This document shows, in pieces, positions 11,231 to 22,704 of a stretch of 64,000 nucleotides of DNA. This DNA is from Ligula intestinalis (taxonomy: Eukaryota; Platyhelminthes; Cestoda; Diphyllobothriidea; Diphyllobothriidae). Both the position numbers and the translations under genes were made by a program. The stretch covers positions 1,154,585-1,218,584 of the forward strand of contig JAYGXS010000010.1 in the NCBI GenBank assembly GCA_036362985.1, written 5' to 3'. The notes beneath the pieces were generated by a model. It was given only the letters and a program-made list of their open reading frames with translations. It was not told the DNA's origin and did not search any database. Position 1 is the stretch's first letter; each line of letters opens with the position of its first letter.

Positions 11231-11816
11231 TAGATACCGGTGGGAGTGCAGTGCTGTGGGCAACTGTGGGTGAGGGCCATGGTGGTGCTGGAAGAGTGTG
11301 TAGCGGCGACACGGGGTGGCGGTTTAATAGTGCCAGCAGAGGGAGAGAGACGAAAGACCGGTATCTTCACCAAAAGACGTTCACACCATCCGAATCCGAA
11401 TCCGCGCCAAAAAGTAACCTTGGTTCATTCAAACACCCATGGTTCGGGTTGGCTCGTTTCAATAGGGACGCCGTCTATTTGTCTGTATAGTTGGTTGTCA
11501 AAAAGGAATCGCACTTATTTTGATTGCAAAATTATCGACTAGTAGCAAGCCTGACAGCTCCGCGTTTAGGAGCTGAGTGAACAGTAGCGACGAGGACTAG
11601 CAACCTGCATTAGAAACCGAAGTACTCAGGGTACCATCGAAGGCTAAATAGCGTTTAGGAGAGCATTTGAACGCTCATCACGATCAGGAAAGCAATGATA
11701 CAGGTAGTTAATAACAATGTGACAGGCAGCGACATGTCATGCTTGCATAAGAAGCGAAAACCCTACCAAAAACTGATCATTTACTGGTTTTTGAAGGGTT
11801 CCAAACACACAAATCT

Positions 11817-12212
11817 ATGGCTACTTTACGCACCCAGCTAGTACACCCTAAGGATAGGGTCAGCTACGTCAATAAGAAAGAAGCCATCTACCAAATGCCA
11901 TGCGAAGCTTGTGAAACGGTATATTGTGGCCAAACGAGAAGATCCGTTTCCACACGCATCCGTGAGTACCAATCGGCAGTGAAGAGACGTGACCATTGGT
12001 CCGAAGTGGCTATGCATCGCCTTGACATTGGACACACCTTTGCATGGGATAAAACATGCATCGGCGGAGTTTGTCCCCACAAACATGGCCGGGAATTCCT
12101 CGAAGCCATGCACGTCGACAATTCATGCATCAACCAGCACGTTGCGTTAGATGGTATTTATAAGCACGTCAAAGAACGATGGAAAAGACAAAAGCAGCAC
12201 CACAGAGACTAA
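11817..12212 (+). CDS. PLE GIY-YIG endonuclease domain ORF (131 codons, uninterrupted)
   Basis: The frame opens at an ATG (MATLRTQLVHPKDRV) and ends at TAA-like stop 12210-12212. It contains AIYQMPCEACETVYCGQTRR, the GIY-YIG core with YIG read as YCG, then STRIREYQSAVKRRDHWSEV, FAWDKTCIGGV, GREFLEAMHVDNSCINQHVAL and a basic end KERWKRQKQHH. The paired cysteines CEAC before the second strand are typical of PLE nuclease domains. It has no RT attached, so it is a 5'-truncated element whose nuclease frame happens to stay open. Confidence 0.75.
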   Translation: MATLRTQLVHPKDRVSYVNKKEAIYQMPCEACETVYCGQTRRSVSTRIREYQSAVKRRDHWSEVAMHRLDIGHTFAWDKTCIGGVCPHKHGREFLEAMHVDNSCINQHVALDGIYKHVKERWKRQKQHHRD

Positions 12213-12412
12213 CTGAGGCTACACCTGCCAATCACGTTTCACTTTGTATAAATATTTACTTTTTCGGCAGTTTTGACATTTTAGTTGTTCATTGTACTTT
12301 TCTTGTTTTTCCGAAGACGAGTTGGGATGCCAAGCTCGAAAATTCACTCATTAAAGTTACTTTTTATCCCAAAGAACATCTTCGAATTTGAATTTCTTGG
12401 GATGCGTGTGGT

Positions 12413-12554
12413 CCAGTTTATACGAATATTTGAGTGTACAAGTTGGCAGTACAGTAGATGCTAAAACTCCTGAACTGTTGTGGTTTTGACAATAAAATTT
12501 ATTTTGCGTGAAATTAACCCATGCGGCGTCCCCCTCGGAGTTTTACTGCAGTAA
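12413..12554. repeat. Duplicated block, copy B, left part
   Basis: This aligns to 7133-7274 with about two mismatches and ends at AGTAA, where the CR1-type element begins. The TAA at 12552-12554 is repeated after the insertion (14646-14648), a minimal target duplication. Confidence 0.7.
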
Positions 12555-14645
12555 TCTAAGTCACCAGGTCCCGACAACGTACCAGCCAAGATTTTGAAGG
12601 AGCTCGCCAATGAGTTGGCCAAACCACTCTCTATGCTCTTCCAAACCTCCTTCGAAACCGGATGTCTACCAGTAGATTGGAAATCCGCGAGGATTACACC
12701 GCTATACAAGGGGGGAAGCCGGGTCTCAGCAAATAACTACCGACCAGTCAGCCTTACTGCAATCTGTGGCAAAATCATGGAAAAAATTATCAAGCAACAA
12801 CTTATGCAGTTCCTGGAACAAAACCATCTGCTATCGGATGCTCAGCATGGTTTTCGTAGAGGTAGGTCCTGCGTTACAAACTTGCTCTACTGTTTAGAAC
12901 GGTGGACTGAGGCAGTCGATAGTGGAAACTCAGTGCACGCTGTCTATATTGACTTCAAAAAGGCTTTCGATAGCGTGCCGCACCACCGCCTCCTTTATAA
13001 ACTCAGCCGCATAGGAGTAAGGGGAAGGCTCCTTACGTGGATAAAAAGCTTCCTAATCGGTCGCTCGCAAACTGTCCACATCAGCGACAAACAGTCAGCC
13101 AAGGTTGAGGTTGAGAGTGGTGTTCCCCAAGGCTCCGTTCTCGGCCCTATTTTGTTTGTTATCTACATCAACGACTGTGTCCGCGAACTGGATTGTGGCA
13201 TCGCCATGTTTGCCGATGATATAAAACTTTGGAGCGAAATTCGTACTGTGGCTGACGAAGTGCACTTACAGGAAAATTTAAATAGACTTCAAAAATGGTC
13301 GGCGGACTGGCTCTTACCGTTCAATGAGAGCAAGTGCACCACCATTCGAGTTGGCAAATCCGGTTCTTCAAACGGCACGGCTTACCGACTGAATGACATA
13401 CCATTGAAGGAAGTGAACGCCCAGAAAGACTTGGGAGTCTGGATCACACCCTCGCTTAAACCCTCCCTGCATTGCACAAAGGTAGCCAAGTCCGCGATGT
13501 CGATCCTATACCTCGTCAAACGAGCTTTTTCTACCTTCAATGAAGAGTGCTTCACAAAAGTCTTCGGAACCTTCGTACGACCACACCTAGAATCCGCTAT
13601 CCAAGCTTGGAGACCCTGGGCCAGGAAAGACATCAACATCCTGGAAAAGGTACAACGGCGCGCAACCAAACTTGTTATGGGGCAGGGCTCGCAGCCTTAT
13701 GAAACACGGCTGTCGAATCTCAACCTCTTCCCTTTGCGCTACAGGCAGCTTCGGGGGGACCTGATACTAGCATTCCGCGTATTACGTCTTCAAGACTGCT
13801 GTCTTATATCAGGGGATTTTTTCGAATTAGCAACGACCACGAATCTGAGGGGTCATCCCCTCAAATTAAAGGTGACAGGGGCCAGGCTGGACGCTCGGAA
13901 ACACTTCTTTTCAAAAAGGGTGGTCGGAGCGTGGAATGCGCTTCCTCAGGACGTTGTTATGTCGGAATCGCTAGAGGGTTTTAAGCAAAAACTGGATCGA
14001 TATAGCAGTGCACGATGGACCGGAACTGACAATTTGCAATAACAATAATGCTACTTCCAATTTGTCAGTAGTATTAGTTTTTATATCCATTCACGTTTGC
14101 TATTTATAACGCCCTCCCACACATAGCCTCATGCGAAGGTCTCCGCGGTCTACCCTACTTGGCTATCTGCGTACCGTGATTACCCGCTGGCGATCTTATC
14201 AGCCAGACCCGCCGGTCTAAACAGTCACCCTTGGTTCGAACCAAAGCGGACTGTCGACGATCTGGACGGATGCCTCTGTTTTTCCATTTCCGTTGGCGAA
14301 GTCTGCCATCAGCACGGAAAAATCAGGACGTGGCTCTCACACGGTGATGATCCTGGGAACCTTTGCAATGCCCCCCCCCCNNNNNNNNNNNNNNNNNNNN
14401 NNNNNNNNNNNNNNNNNNNNNNNNNNNNNNNNNNNNNNNNNNNNNNNNNNNNNNNNNNNNNNNNNNNNNNNNNNNNNNNNTTCACTGTCTGCTCCTATTT
14501 TCATCCTATGACTCAGGACAACTGGCCTCGCCAACAGTCTAAGCAACAAATTTTTTGCTACCACTGCACATATGTACAAATAGGGCACTCAAAGGAATTT
14601 TTCCTACATACCCTCAATATACTGATACTGATACTATACTGATAC
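12555..14645 (+). mobile_element. CR1/Jockey-type non-LTR retrotransposon, 5'-truncated, RT frame open
   Basis: A single open frame runs from 12555 to the TAA at 14040-14042. It starts within the RT at SKSPGPDNVPAKILKEL and continues with NNYRPVSLTAICGKIMEKII, DAQHGFRRGRSC, YIDFKKAFDSVPHHRLLYKL, GVPQGSVLGPILFVIYIND and MFADDIKLW (catalytic FADD intact). The RT thumb and C-terminal part follow (GTFVRPHLESAIQAWRPW, NLFPLRYRQLRGDLILAF, VVGAWNALPQDVV). The endonuclease and ORF1 are missing through 5' truncation. The 3' UTR is interrupted by the N gap and ends in a TACTGATAC-type tail, as CR1 elements do. It inserted into the duplicated block. Confidence 0.88.
14381..14480. other. Assembly gap (100 N)
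   Basis: Exactly 100 N bases, directly after a run of ten C. The size is probably a placeholder. It lies in the 3' UTR of the CR1-type element. Confidence 0.99.
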
Positions 14646-16213
14646 TAAACTACTTTGCATAATTAAAAGAGGGCATCTGTTTGCTGACAAATTACTAGTT
14701 ACTAACATAAAAATAGAGCATTTTCACCAAAAACTCGAAATTGGCATGATGTTCACTCCTTCTGGTGACTTCTACCTTTTAGTTCCAAACTGGGATTCGA
14801 CCTGATAATCGTAGTGATCCGACTACAACCACTACTCAGACCGCTACATCCTCAGGAAACAACTATGCGATCTCCGAGGCTCATTGGACAAAAGGAAGAT
14901 AAAACTATAAAAACGTTCATGCCAAACGTACCGACTTTCAAAGAAACTGATTAAATTATTCTTCTTCTATTTTTTCTGCTATTATGAGCCTTTTCTAACA
15001 GAAGGCCTGCAATCCTGACGTGTCGCGCCTGCGGCCAACTGCGGGCAATGATTCCTTATTCAACAACGGACTGTCTCAAGGTCATATGCCCTCGAGGCGA
15101 TTGTCCTCACGCGATGACCTTGAACCGCTGGACCAGACCGCACACACACACGCACAAAAGTGCGAGCCCATTTGCGTATCCAAATAGTCACAGTTCCTCA
15201 AGAGCCACTTAGGCATGACACGCAGTAGGCGACACCCTCGAGTAATCCACGCACTAATCATTCAACAGTTGAACTTGTTTGATAATTACTTATAAGCAGC
15301 TGTCAACTCTCACAGAGTGATTCGCAACACGGACTAGAAATAGCCAGTCCGCCTCAGGCTCAGGGTTCGCTCCGCGGCCACACCTCAGCCCTGGATAATG
15401 CCAGCAGCATGACTGCCACCCGAGGAAGCAACTGCTTTTTAAGCAGTCAACAATGTTGACCAGCTCAAAGTAGAACAGTGTCCCTCCTTATTATTTTTGA
15501 ATCTCTTGATGCAAGTCATTGGAGCCGCCGCAGACATGATAACCAGGCTACTCCTTCCGTTCACTTATCGCATGCGAGGCCAATGTGATTTCTGTTAGTT
15601 GCCTAGCTGTTATGACCTTGGGTGTGCCTGTGTCGGCACTGGTTGTATCCCCCAGTCGTATGTGGGGAAAGGAAGGCAGACAGGATAGCAGATAATATTT
15701 TACTGTCCCTATTTCCGCTTGTACATCAATTCTGCCTTCTGTGTCCGACAGCTTGTCCTCTTGTGCAGCTCGGTCATGTCTGCAGCTCTTCTGTGTCCGT
15801 CAGCAGCCTGTGTTCTGTCGTCGTTCTCGTCACCAGCAGGTCTCTCGTCTAGGGCAACAGAGTCCCGCGTCTCCAGCAGCAGAATCTCGTGTCCCCAGCA
15901 GCAGAGTGCCGCCTTGTGTCAGTGGCAGCATATTTAAGGACCAACGGCCTTTGTTCCCTATTTTCCCCTCTGCTCTTGGCCCATGCGAGTAGCCATCGCG
16001 CGGTGTCCTCGGTGTGATACTTGGCGCGCGTGCTTTGCCCCTGGCCAGGCGTGACCTGATTATGACAGAAACCCGGCCGGCGGCGGTCTCGGATGTGCGT
16101 AACTCGCTTGTGACCTCGCGTGGTGTCCACTCTTGCAGGTCGCGCGTAACCTGTTCCTTTATGCGATGGCACTATCGCGTTTTCCCCCTTGGTCTTCCTG
16201 ACTCGAGGACGGC
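14646..16213. repeat. Duplicated block, copy B, right part
   Basis: It resumes the sequence of 7272-8841 immediately after the CR1-type insertion, with the same length to within a base or two and about 1% mismatch by eye. It carries the second tRNA-like segment (14786-14856, minus) and the same TATA-like CATATTTAAGGACC near 15930. Homology ends after GAGGACGGC. Confidence 0.75.
14786..14856 (-). repeat. tRNA-like (SINE-head) segment, copy B
   Basis: This is the duplicate of 7411-7482, with the same A-box-like and B-box-like motifs and one substitution. No functional tRNA fold is claimed. Confidence 0.4.
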
Positions 16214-16584
16214 TCTATTCTTTCTAACAGCCCTCTCTCGCTGTCTCTCAGTTCTAGGACATGACACCAGATTGAAAGATACCTTTGTTATCGATACTCA
16301 CGCCTACTTTCTGAATATCCTGTGGCCTGTACAGCAGCGCATAAGCGCTGGCTTGCTTTGATCCAAAACAGCCCCGGAAGTGTAAACGGACAGAAAACAT
16401 GCTTTGGCCGGAGGGTAAGTCCCGCCGAGATGCATGGACAGGGACATGGACGGTAGTGCTGGGAGGAAATTGATAGCCACACGGACTACAGTTAATTTGC
16501 TAGGAGCCTGCTTAACAAACCGTCATTTTGTTTGCTATGCATGGCTTCTCTTTTATGCTGCAGGGTGGGAGGGGGTGGGTACGC

Positions 16585-16860
16585 TAATTAAACCCTAGCA
16601 ACTGCAATTTTTGGGACCGGCTACTTAGCAGAAGAGAAGACATGAGAGACCAGAGTGGCAGGAGGAGTTTATTCTTTTTACGGAATAAGGTTGAGAATAG
16701 GCAGAAGGAATTTGACTGTGAGATGAGCGAGCAATCACGTCTGAAGTGAAGTGACCGCGGGAATCGCCACAGCGTCTGGAGCGGCCTCTGTGTGAGTCGA
16801 CCTTGACAGGTGATTGGCCAGACGGATTGGCTAGACGAACGGGCGTAGGTGGCCAGCACA
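16585..16860 (+). repeat. R1 LTR-like repeat copy
   Basis: It shares TTAAACCCTAGCAACTGCAA, TACTTAGCAGAAGAGAAG, GAGACCAGAGTGG-AGGAGTTTATTCT and GGTGATTGGCCAGACGG with the other R1 copies. A second short R1 start lies at 17050-17125 (ATCGCAGGGGTTAAGTGAG). Read on minus this copy contains AATAAACTCCTCC and CCAATCACC, the polyadenylation-like and CCAAT-like features of an LTR. Confidence 0.5.
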
Positions 16861-17129
16861 TGTGTACTCTTTGACGGCGGGGAGTCTTGGCGAGTGCTTG
16901 CCTGCGCGGAGGGAGTCACCACAGATTCACTCACCAGAACATTAAGGAGTGTGCCGCAAAGCCCAATCCTTGCAGCTGCAGAAGGGAAAGACTTGCTTAT
17001 AAGACTGCCAAGCGAAGTAGTAAGACGACTGCTGAAGAAGGCAAAGCTATCGCAGGGGTTAAGTGAGTTAAACCCTGGCGACTGTGATCTTCAGGCCAGT
17101 TTGCAGGGGGCGGCTGGAGAAAGCCAGTG

Positions 17130-18050
17130 GTTCAGTTAAACGCCAACGGAAAATCGCTGTGCCGTTTGTCAGTATGAGTTGAATTAAAGGGAACCTTTGG
17201 CAATGGAAGTAGGACCAGGTGTTGGGAAGAATATCTGAGTGCTAGGACTCGTGGCGGAACTTGTCAGTTGAATTAGAAAGGAACCATGGCCTGTACTGGA
17301 TGGATGGACTGAGGGTGGTTGATAGCCTCCATCTCGGTTAAGAAATTCTCCATGTCGTGGTCACATAAGATGAATCACGAAAAAAATCTGTTGAAGTCTC
17401 AAAAATGAAGAAAAGTTATTGAGGTGACAAGGAAAAAAGAGAGAGTCCGTGATTGGCAGTCCAGACAAAGTCCAAGCACGATGAAGAAAATGACTCATAA
17501 ATTGTTGTCAGTAATTTTTAATCATCAAATTTATGTTACTAAGGGATAAAATATATGGTTAAAATATTGCTCGAACAAGGTGGGAACTTTGTTTGGATCG
17601 ATTTCGAAATGGTATCCCTAAAAGAGGTGAAGTTAGTTGATGCTTGGGAAACACTTTGCAAGCAGGGCTCTAGTCATGGTCTGCTGATGACCTGGTTCAT
17701 ATCTGTATTACCGACAGCGTTTGCTCAGTGACAACTCATCTGGTTGAAGGGTCTGAAGCCCTACTTCCTTCAAAAGTGCGCAAGCCATTTACGAGGTCGC
17801 GCGATGGCAATCGGTCGCTCAGCATCAGTGATCGCAGCCTACGTCAACGGTCGATCCCCCATGACGGACAACACGCGCACGCACTGACGCTTAGTCTTGG
17901 GCATCACGTGACTGGTGTGCACATGCGCACTCCAGTCTGGTCTGAACAATCACCTCCCACGGTTTGGCCAATCAACTTCAAGGCTGACTAAGATAAAGAC
18001 CGCTCTCGGCTGGCGCTAGGATAACTGCCGTCAGACTAGGACTTCAGCCA
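17130..18050. other. No recognisable gene
   Basis: No frame here resembles a known protein, and I see no second copy elsewhere. The short frame at 17728-17991 is low complexity in places and unsupported. Confidence 0.35.
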
Positions 18051-18099
18051 TTGCCCCGTTCGGGTACAGGCCTACACTCGTCCGATAGAAAATCTCCTC

Positions 18100-18235
18100 C
18101 TACCTATTCTCTTAATCCTTCTGTACAGAATAAAATATTCCTGCCATTCTGGCCTCCCATGAATCCTCTTCTCCTAAGGAACCGGGCCGGAAGAATGCAC
18201 TGGCTAGGGTTTAGCCTTGTTAACCTAATCATCGC
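18100..18235 (-). repeat. R1 LTR-like repeat, opposite orientation
   Basis: CTGTACAGAATAAAATATTCC, GCCATTCTGGCC and CTCCTAAGGAACCGGGCC are the reverse complement of the R1 segment seen at 18930-19015. It shows that R1 is inserted in both orientations, so it is a dispersed element rather than a tandem satellite. Confidence 0.5.
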
Positions 18236-18544
18236 GATATGTCCAACCCACAAATCACTGCCTCCGAAGTGCTGAAAGTGACCTCTTGTTTTGCATATTT
18301 GGACTGGAGGCCAAGCTTTTAAACGAACAAGTGAGTCAATCCTAATAAAGGCATAGGTTATAAGTAACATCATTAGGGCAATGGAAGTCTTTATTTCAAA
18401 GCTCCGCGAAGTGGTATTTACTGTACACTAGGAGAAGACCACTGTTGTACACAAGATCGGTGGAAACTCAGCATTTACAGTCTCGGGATCTGGAGATATT
18501 AGCATTGGCGCATAGGCACCCCAAGGCAGACGGAGTTATCGAGG

Positions 18545-18790
18545 AATTAAGTAAGTTAGGTAAGTTAAATCCTAACAACTGCGATCGTCAGACCATGTTT
18601 ACTTAGTAGGAGAAAAGTCATTTTGGGTCAGATTAGTAGAAATAGTATATTGTGTACACAGAGGAACGGAGAATATATGGAAGAATTCTGACTTGGGAGA
18701 ACATGACCAGCCGGGAGAACCAGCCGGTCCAAGTGCCAGTTTAACAACAGTCAGGCCAGTGAGCAGAGAGAGAACAATTCACGCATGCAG
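18545..18790 (+). repeat. R1 LTR-like repeat copy
   Basis: GTTAAATCCTAACAACTGCG, GTATATTGTGTACACAGAGG and GACTTGGGAGAACATGACC match 2580-2750 closely, including the AGTGCCAGTTT block. Confidence 0.5.
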
Positions 18791-18904
18791 GCGTGCTATT
18801 CGTTGCTGACACGAAAGACTTCTATGCGGCAACTGTGATTGATTGATCCAGGAGTCGAGACTAGCGTCTGTGAGCCTTCTGGGAAGTTCACTTCGATGCG
18901 AGCT

Positions 18905-19170
18905 AGTCTCAGCAAGTTAAGCCTTTTCACTATGATCTTCAGGTCTGGTTCCTTAGGAGGAACGAAGTCGGTGGGAGGCCAGAATGGTAGGAACAGTTTA
19001 TTCTGTACATAAGGAATGTATAACAGATATGAATTATCTATGGGACCCGAGTGGCGCAGTGACCGAAGTCCCAGCCTAGCGGCAGTCAGTCCAGCGGCCA
19101 CCGAGAGCAGTCTTTGCCTCGGTCAGCCTTAAAGGTGATTGGTCAGACCGGAAGAGGCTATGCACTGGCT
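18905..19170 (+). repeat. R1 LTR-like repeat copy
   Basis: It shares ATGATCTTCAGGTCTGGTTC, CTTAGGAG, GGAGGCCAGAATGGTAGG, AACAGTTTATTCTGTACA and GGTGATTGGTCAGACCGG with other R1 copies. Downstream, at 19365-19372, a TATAAAAG box sits in otherwise unassigned sequence. Confidence 0.5.
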
Positions 19171-19189
19171 TGGGCACAGCCGCACCTAC

Positions 19190-20135
19190 ACGTGTTAGTG
19201 GGTCGCGCTAGACAGGGCTAGGTCGACAAGGATTGTCGTGTGTCCGCAAATGCGGGCTGGCCGTGCAGGGCAGGTATTGACGTGGAGCGTATGAGTGTCC
19301 AAAAGGTAGGTCAAATCTTACAGTCATGTGACCTCATGTGAGGCGTACGATGGAGGTTGCTACACTATAAAAGAGGCCCGTAACCTACTGGTGAGCGCCT
19401 ACGAACCAACGGTCAGCTACACCGTGGTGACAGCATCCTCAGACGAGAGGAAAATAGTTGGCGGTGCCTAAGATCCCTCTGAGGTAAAGTAAAATATTGT
19501 TACTTTCCTCATCGTTAAATCATCCTCTCAGGGACACACGTGCCAGACGATACATCAATTATCGTCTGTCCGCAAGGGTTTTGGACAAAATTGTTTTTAG
19601 GGTGGCCTAAATATCTAGTCCCAACCCAAATATCGTACTGAATTGGTGATTCAGCATTTAATTATTGGTTAACGAGTATAAATTAATATTTAATTGTGTC
19701 GAAGGTGATCAAAGCATATAAAATTCAAGTAACTTATGTTTGTTTTAATGAGCTAAATAGGAACAATGCCATCAACATAAACGCCTTTTGACCACGCAAC
19801 GGATGCCTACTGATGGAACTCAACTAAACGAAAAAGTGGAATACGACGTTAAATTGGCAGAATTTAACGAAGCAGTGAAGTTTAGGCAACTGCAAATGTA
19901 AAAATGGGTTATTATTATAATTCAAAGGCAAACAGGACCTCTACGAGCAGTCCTACTGAAAGATGCGTTATTCTAAGCGTCTGTATACATTTCTTATCTA
20001 TCCCTGTATGCACTTCGTCCCAGCTAATGCGCTCCTTGACCTTGAGCTAGTTAACGAAAAAAGACTGTGTCTGACCAATCAGAAATTGAGCAGACTGCAA
20101 AATAAACCTAGTCAATTACGCTGAACAGGTCCGGA
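19190..20135. other. No gene seen; TATA-like box at 19366
   Basis: Apart from CACTATAAAAGAGG at 19363-19376 and a small hairpin near 19537-19560 (AGACGATA...TATCGTCT-like), this stretch shows no coding or repeat signature. The TATA box may belong to another degraded LTR. Confidence 0.3.
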
Positions 20136-20137
20136 TT

Positions 20138-20154
20138 AAGTGTATGTGTGTGTG

Positions 20155-20207
<53 letters not shown>
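20138..20207. repeat. (GT)n microsatellite
   Basis: A nearly pure GT repeat of about 70 bases with one CG interruption. It is directly fused to the 5' end of the zinc-finger frame. Confidence 0.95.
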
Positions 20208-21011
20208 AGCCGTAGGTACTCGTGGCAAAGGAGGACAGAAGAGGCGTTACAAGGACACTCTGAAGAACCCCTGCAGCGTCTCCAGATCAACACGCTGAAC
20301 TGGGAGGAGCTAGCCCTGGACCGAACCGCGTTGCGAAGAGCGGTCAAAATGGGCGCCGCAATCTACGAAGCTAGTCGGATCGCCGCCGCCAAGGCAAAAC
20401 GGACGACACGCAAGTCTCACAATCCAGGGACGCACGCTGCCACCACCCAAGCCCTTCCAACGTGTCCGCGTTGTCAACGCACCTTCCGTGCACGTATTGG
20501 CTTGGTCGGTCACCTCCGGAAGCCGTGCAACCCTCCTCCGACAGCATCCACGTCGACTGCACCAAACACTCCACCAGACACTACTCCAGCCTCCAGCTCG
20601 ACGGCAATCACCGACGCGAGCGATGCCTCGTTGCCCTCATCCACCGACTCCAACTCACCCACAACTTCTTCCACTCCCTCCGATACATTACCGCCCGCAA
20701 CAAATTCCTCACCTGAACCCCCCACCAGCTCTGAGGGCCTGATATGCCCTCATTGCAATCGCACATTCATCTCACGCATCGGTCTCATCGGTCACTTGCG
20801 AATCCATCGCACAGAGACTGGTGAACTAGTGCCTGGAGCACCAACACACAGACGAGACCGCCGCCTTCACTGCCCACACTGCCCCCGATCATTCGCTCAT
20901 CGCATGGGCCTACTAGGTCCCATGCGCATTCACGACAGCGGCACTGACCGTGATGTCGGCACACCCAGCACCTCACACATCCCCACCACCAGCCTCAGCC
21001 ACACTCACTAG
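20208..21011 (+). CDS. C2H2 zinc-finger protein linked to a retroelement family
   Basis: The frame (about 265 codons after the GT repeat) begins WSRRYSWQRRTEEALQGH and has a charged region LNWEELALDRTALRRAVKMG followed by AAAKAKRTTRKS. Three fingers follow. Finger 1 is CPRCQRTFRARIGLVGHLRK-C (C2HC). Finger 2 is CPHCNRTFISRIGLIGHLRIH (regular C2H2). Finger 3 is CPHCPRSFAHRMGLLGPMRIH, where the first zinc-binding His is Pro. A long Ser/Thr/Pro-rich linker separates fingers 1 and 2. From memory such ORFs sit downstream of an RT in tapeworm non-LTR elements, but no RT is present upstream here. The true start is unclear; ATG at 20349 is an option. Confidence 0.65.
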   Translation, partial: SRRYSWQRRTEEALQGHSEEPLQRLQINTLNWEELALDRTALRRAVKMGAAIYEASRIAAAKAKRTTRKSHNPGTHAATTQALPTCPRCQRTFRARIGLVGHLRKPCNPPPTASTSTAPNTPPDTTPASSSTAITDASDASLPSSTDSNSPTTSSTPSDTLPPATNSSPEPPTSSEGLICPHCNRTFISRIGLIGHLRIHRTETGELVPGAPTHRRDRRLHCPHCPRSFAHRMGLLGPMRIHDSGTDRDVGTPSTSHIPTTSLSHTH

Positions 21012-21059
21012 TCGCCTCGCGTCACGATTGCGTCGTCAAGCTTGTCGGGAACACAGGTG

Positions 21060-22080
21060 ATTGCCTCCTCCCTCAGGTAAGTGGAGGCCGTTCTTGCTGA
21101 ATTTGTTGAATACTGTCTTGCCTTACTGCCCCATAATAGCTCCTGTAGTTTATATTACTCGCTCCATTACCGCAATCATACTCATAATAGTGGCGCCTGC
21201 AGTTCTGTCTTTAGCACAAACGACAGCCTCAGTAGCTACTGAAGATTCTCTGCTGCAAGGTAAGTTGAGATTTTGCTCTCATTGTTCTTTTCTATACTTC
21301 ATCTCCTCCCATCTCTCTCGGCCTGTCTGCGTTCCCCCCTCGCCTCCTCTCCCTATCGTCCTCTTTCCCTTTTTAGATCTTTCCCCTTCGTCCTTTCCCT
21401 CCTCCTTCTTCCTCTTTTTCTGCTACTCCTCCTCCTCCTCCTCTTCTACTTCATCTTCTTCTTCTTCTTCCTCTCCTCTGCACGTCCACAATTGCAAAGT
21501 TCACCAGTTGCCTCTTGCTCTCCTTTCAGCCTCGCCCACGGACGCCAACCGACGACGGAGCATGGGAAGTGCCTTTCAGTCGTTGACTGACTGGTTACCC
21601 CTCTTAGGAGGGTGTTGGCCCAGGCTTCATGCAGGGCTGCTCTCACCCTTCTGAGATCCAATGGTCTGTATGCACATGCAATGCCAGTCCTCAGCCAACC
21701 ACGGTCCCTGCGGCATGGAAGGCGCTGGCGCTTTCTCTCACTTCTGATTCCCTGTTGGTGACTGCGCTCGCGCTCCCATTGGGTTTCAGGCCCCACTGCG
21801 GGTGCCCGAAAAGCTAGGCGGTCACTATGCGGTGGGGGAGAGAGTGAGGTCGACCTCGGCGCGTTTCTTCCCTCACTATAATAAATCTGAATGCGTCTGA
21901 ATCTATCACGGTGCGCTAAAAGCCGTGGCTTGGAGGGTCTGCCAACTGACGGGAAAACTCGGCCCTTCTCGTAGCTGCTCCTTTTGTACGCGTGTGTCTA
22001 TGTGTGCGTACGGGAGGAGAGGGAGGACTGAGAGTCAGGCTGCAATGGCTCCCTCTTAATGTGGCCTTTATGGCGCTCCC
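21060..22080. other. Non-coding; polypyrimidine tract 21300-21480
   Basis: The strand is strongly CT-biased from about 21290 to 21480, ending in TCC and TTC triplet runs (21426-21475). Frames here translate to Ser/Leu/Phe low complexity and are not supported as genes. Confidence 0.5.
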
Positions 22081-22083
22081 ACG

Positions 22084-22421
22084 CAGTCGGGAGCATACCT
22101 AGCGAGATGGCTGTGTCAAGTGTGCGCGTGCTGAGTGTTTATCGCGCCAGCCATCTACACCCTCCCTCATCCCCGGTCTTATTGACTTTGTCTTTACACC
22201 GGAAACGGAGGTGGGAGTGGCGAGCGAGTGGGTAGATTCTGCGCAAGTCTGCCTAAACTCCTGTTGTCTCTCGCGCCAGTTCTCTGCGTTGCTCCTGCTA
22301 GCAGTCGCTTACGTATTGCTTGCCCAGCTCGCCTCTATGTCAGTTGCGGCTTGCTCCAGCGTTTGCAGCGGCTTGTTGGAGCGCGTGGTGCCCATCGTCG
22401 AAATCGACGGGGGAACTGTCG
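22084..22421 (+). repeat. Interspersed repeat of ~340 bp, copy 1
   Basis: It aligns end to end with 32053-32392 at about 90% by eye: CAGTCGGGAGCATACCTAG, GAGATGGCTGTGTCAAGTGT, CCTCCCTCATCCCCGGTC and GCGTGGTGCCCATCGTCGAA. This copy runs directly into a GT microsatellite (22421-22442), the other does not. No coding similarity was found. It may be a SINE-like retroposon. Confidence 0.65.
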
Positions 22422-22442
22422 TGTGTGTGTGTGTGTGTGTGT
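22421..22442. repeat. Short (GT)n microsatellite
   Basis: About ten GT units at the end of the 340-bp repeat. Confidence 0.9.
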
Positions 22443-22704
22443 AATCATACGATTTAGCTAAATAAGATTAGTGATCATTTATCCGTCAGAGTTTGACACG
22501 GCAAGTACTGTTCAGAGGGAGAGAGAGAGAATGACGTTAACGACTCTACGAATGTAGAAAGTTACCGTCGTTTTATTTTTTAACATGTCAGGCAGCCAGG
22601 GTTAGTGGGCACTCTGTCAGAGTCCGATTGGTTTGCGTTACCAGGCGAAAAAGGTAAATCATCGAAAAAAGTGAAGTTCGCGGTTCGTTCGTGGGTCAAA
22701 AAAA

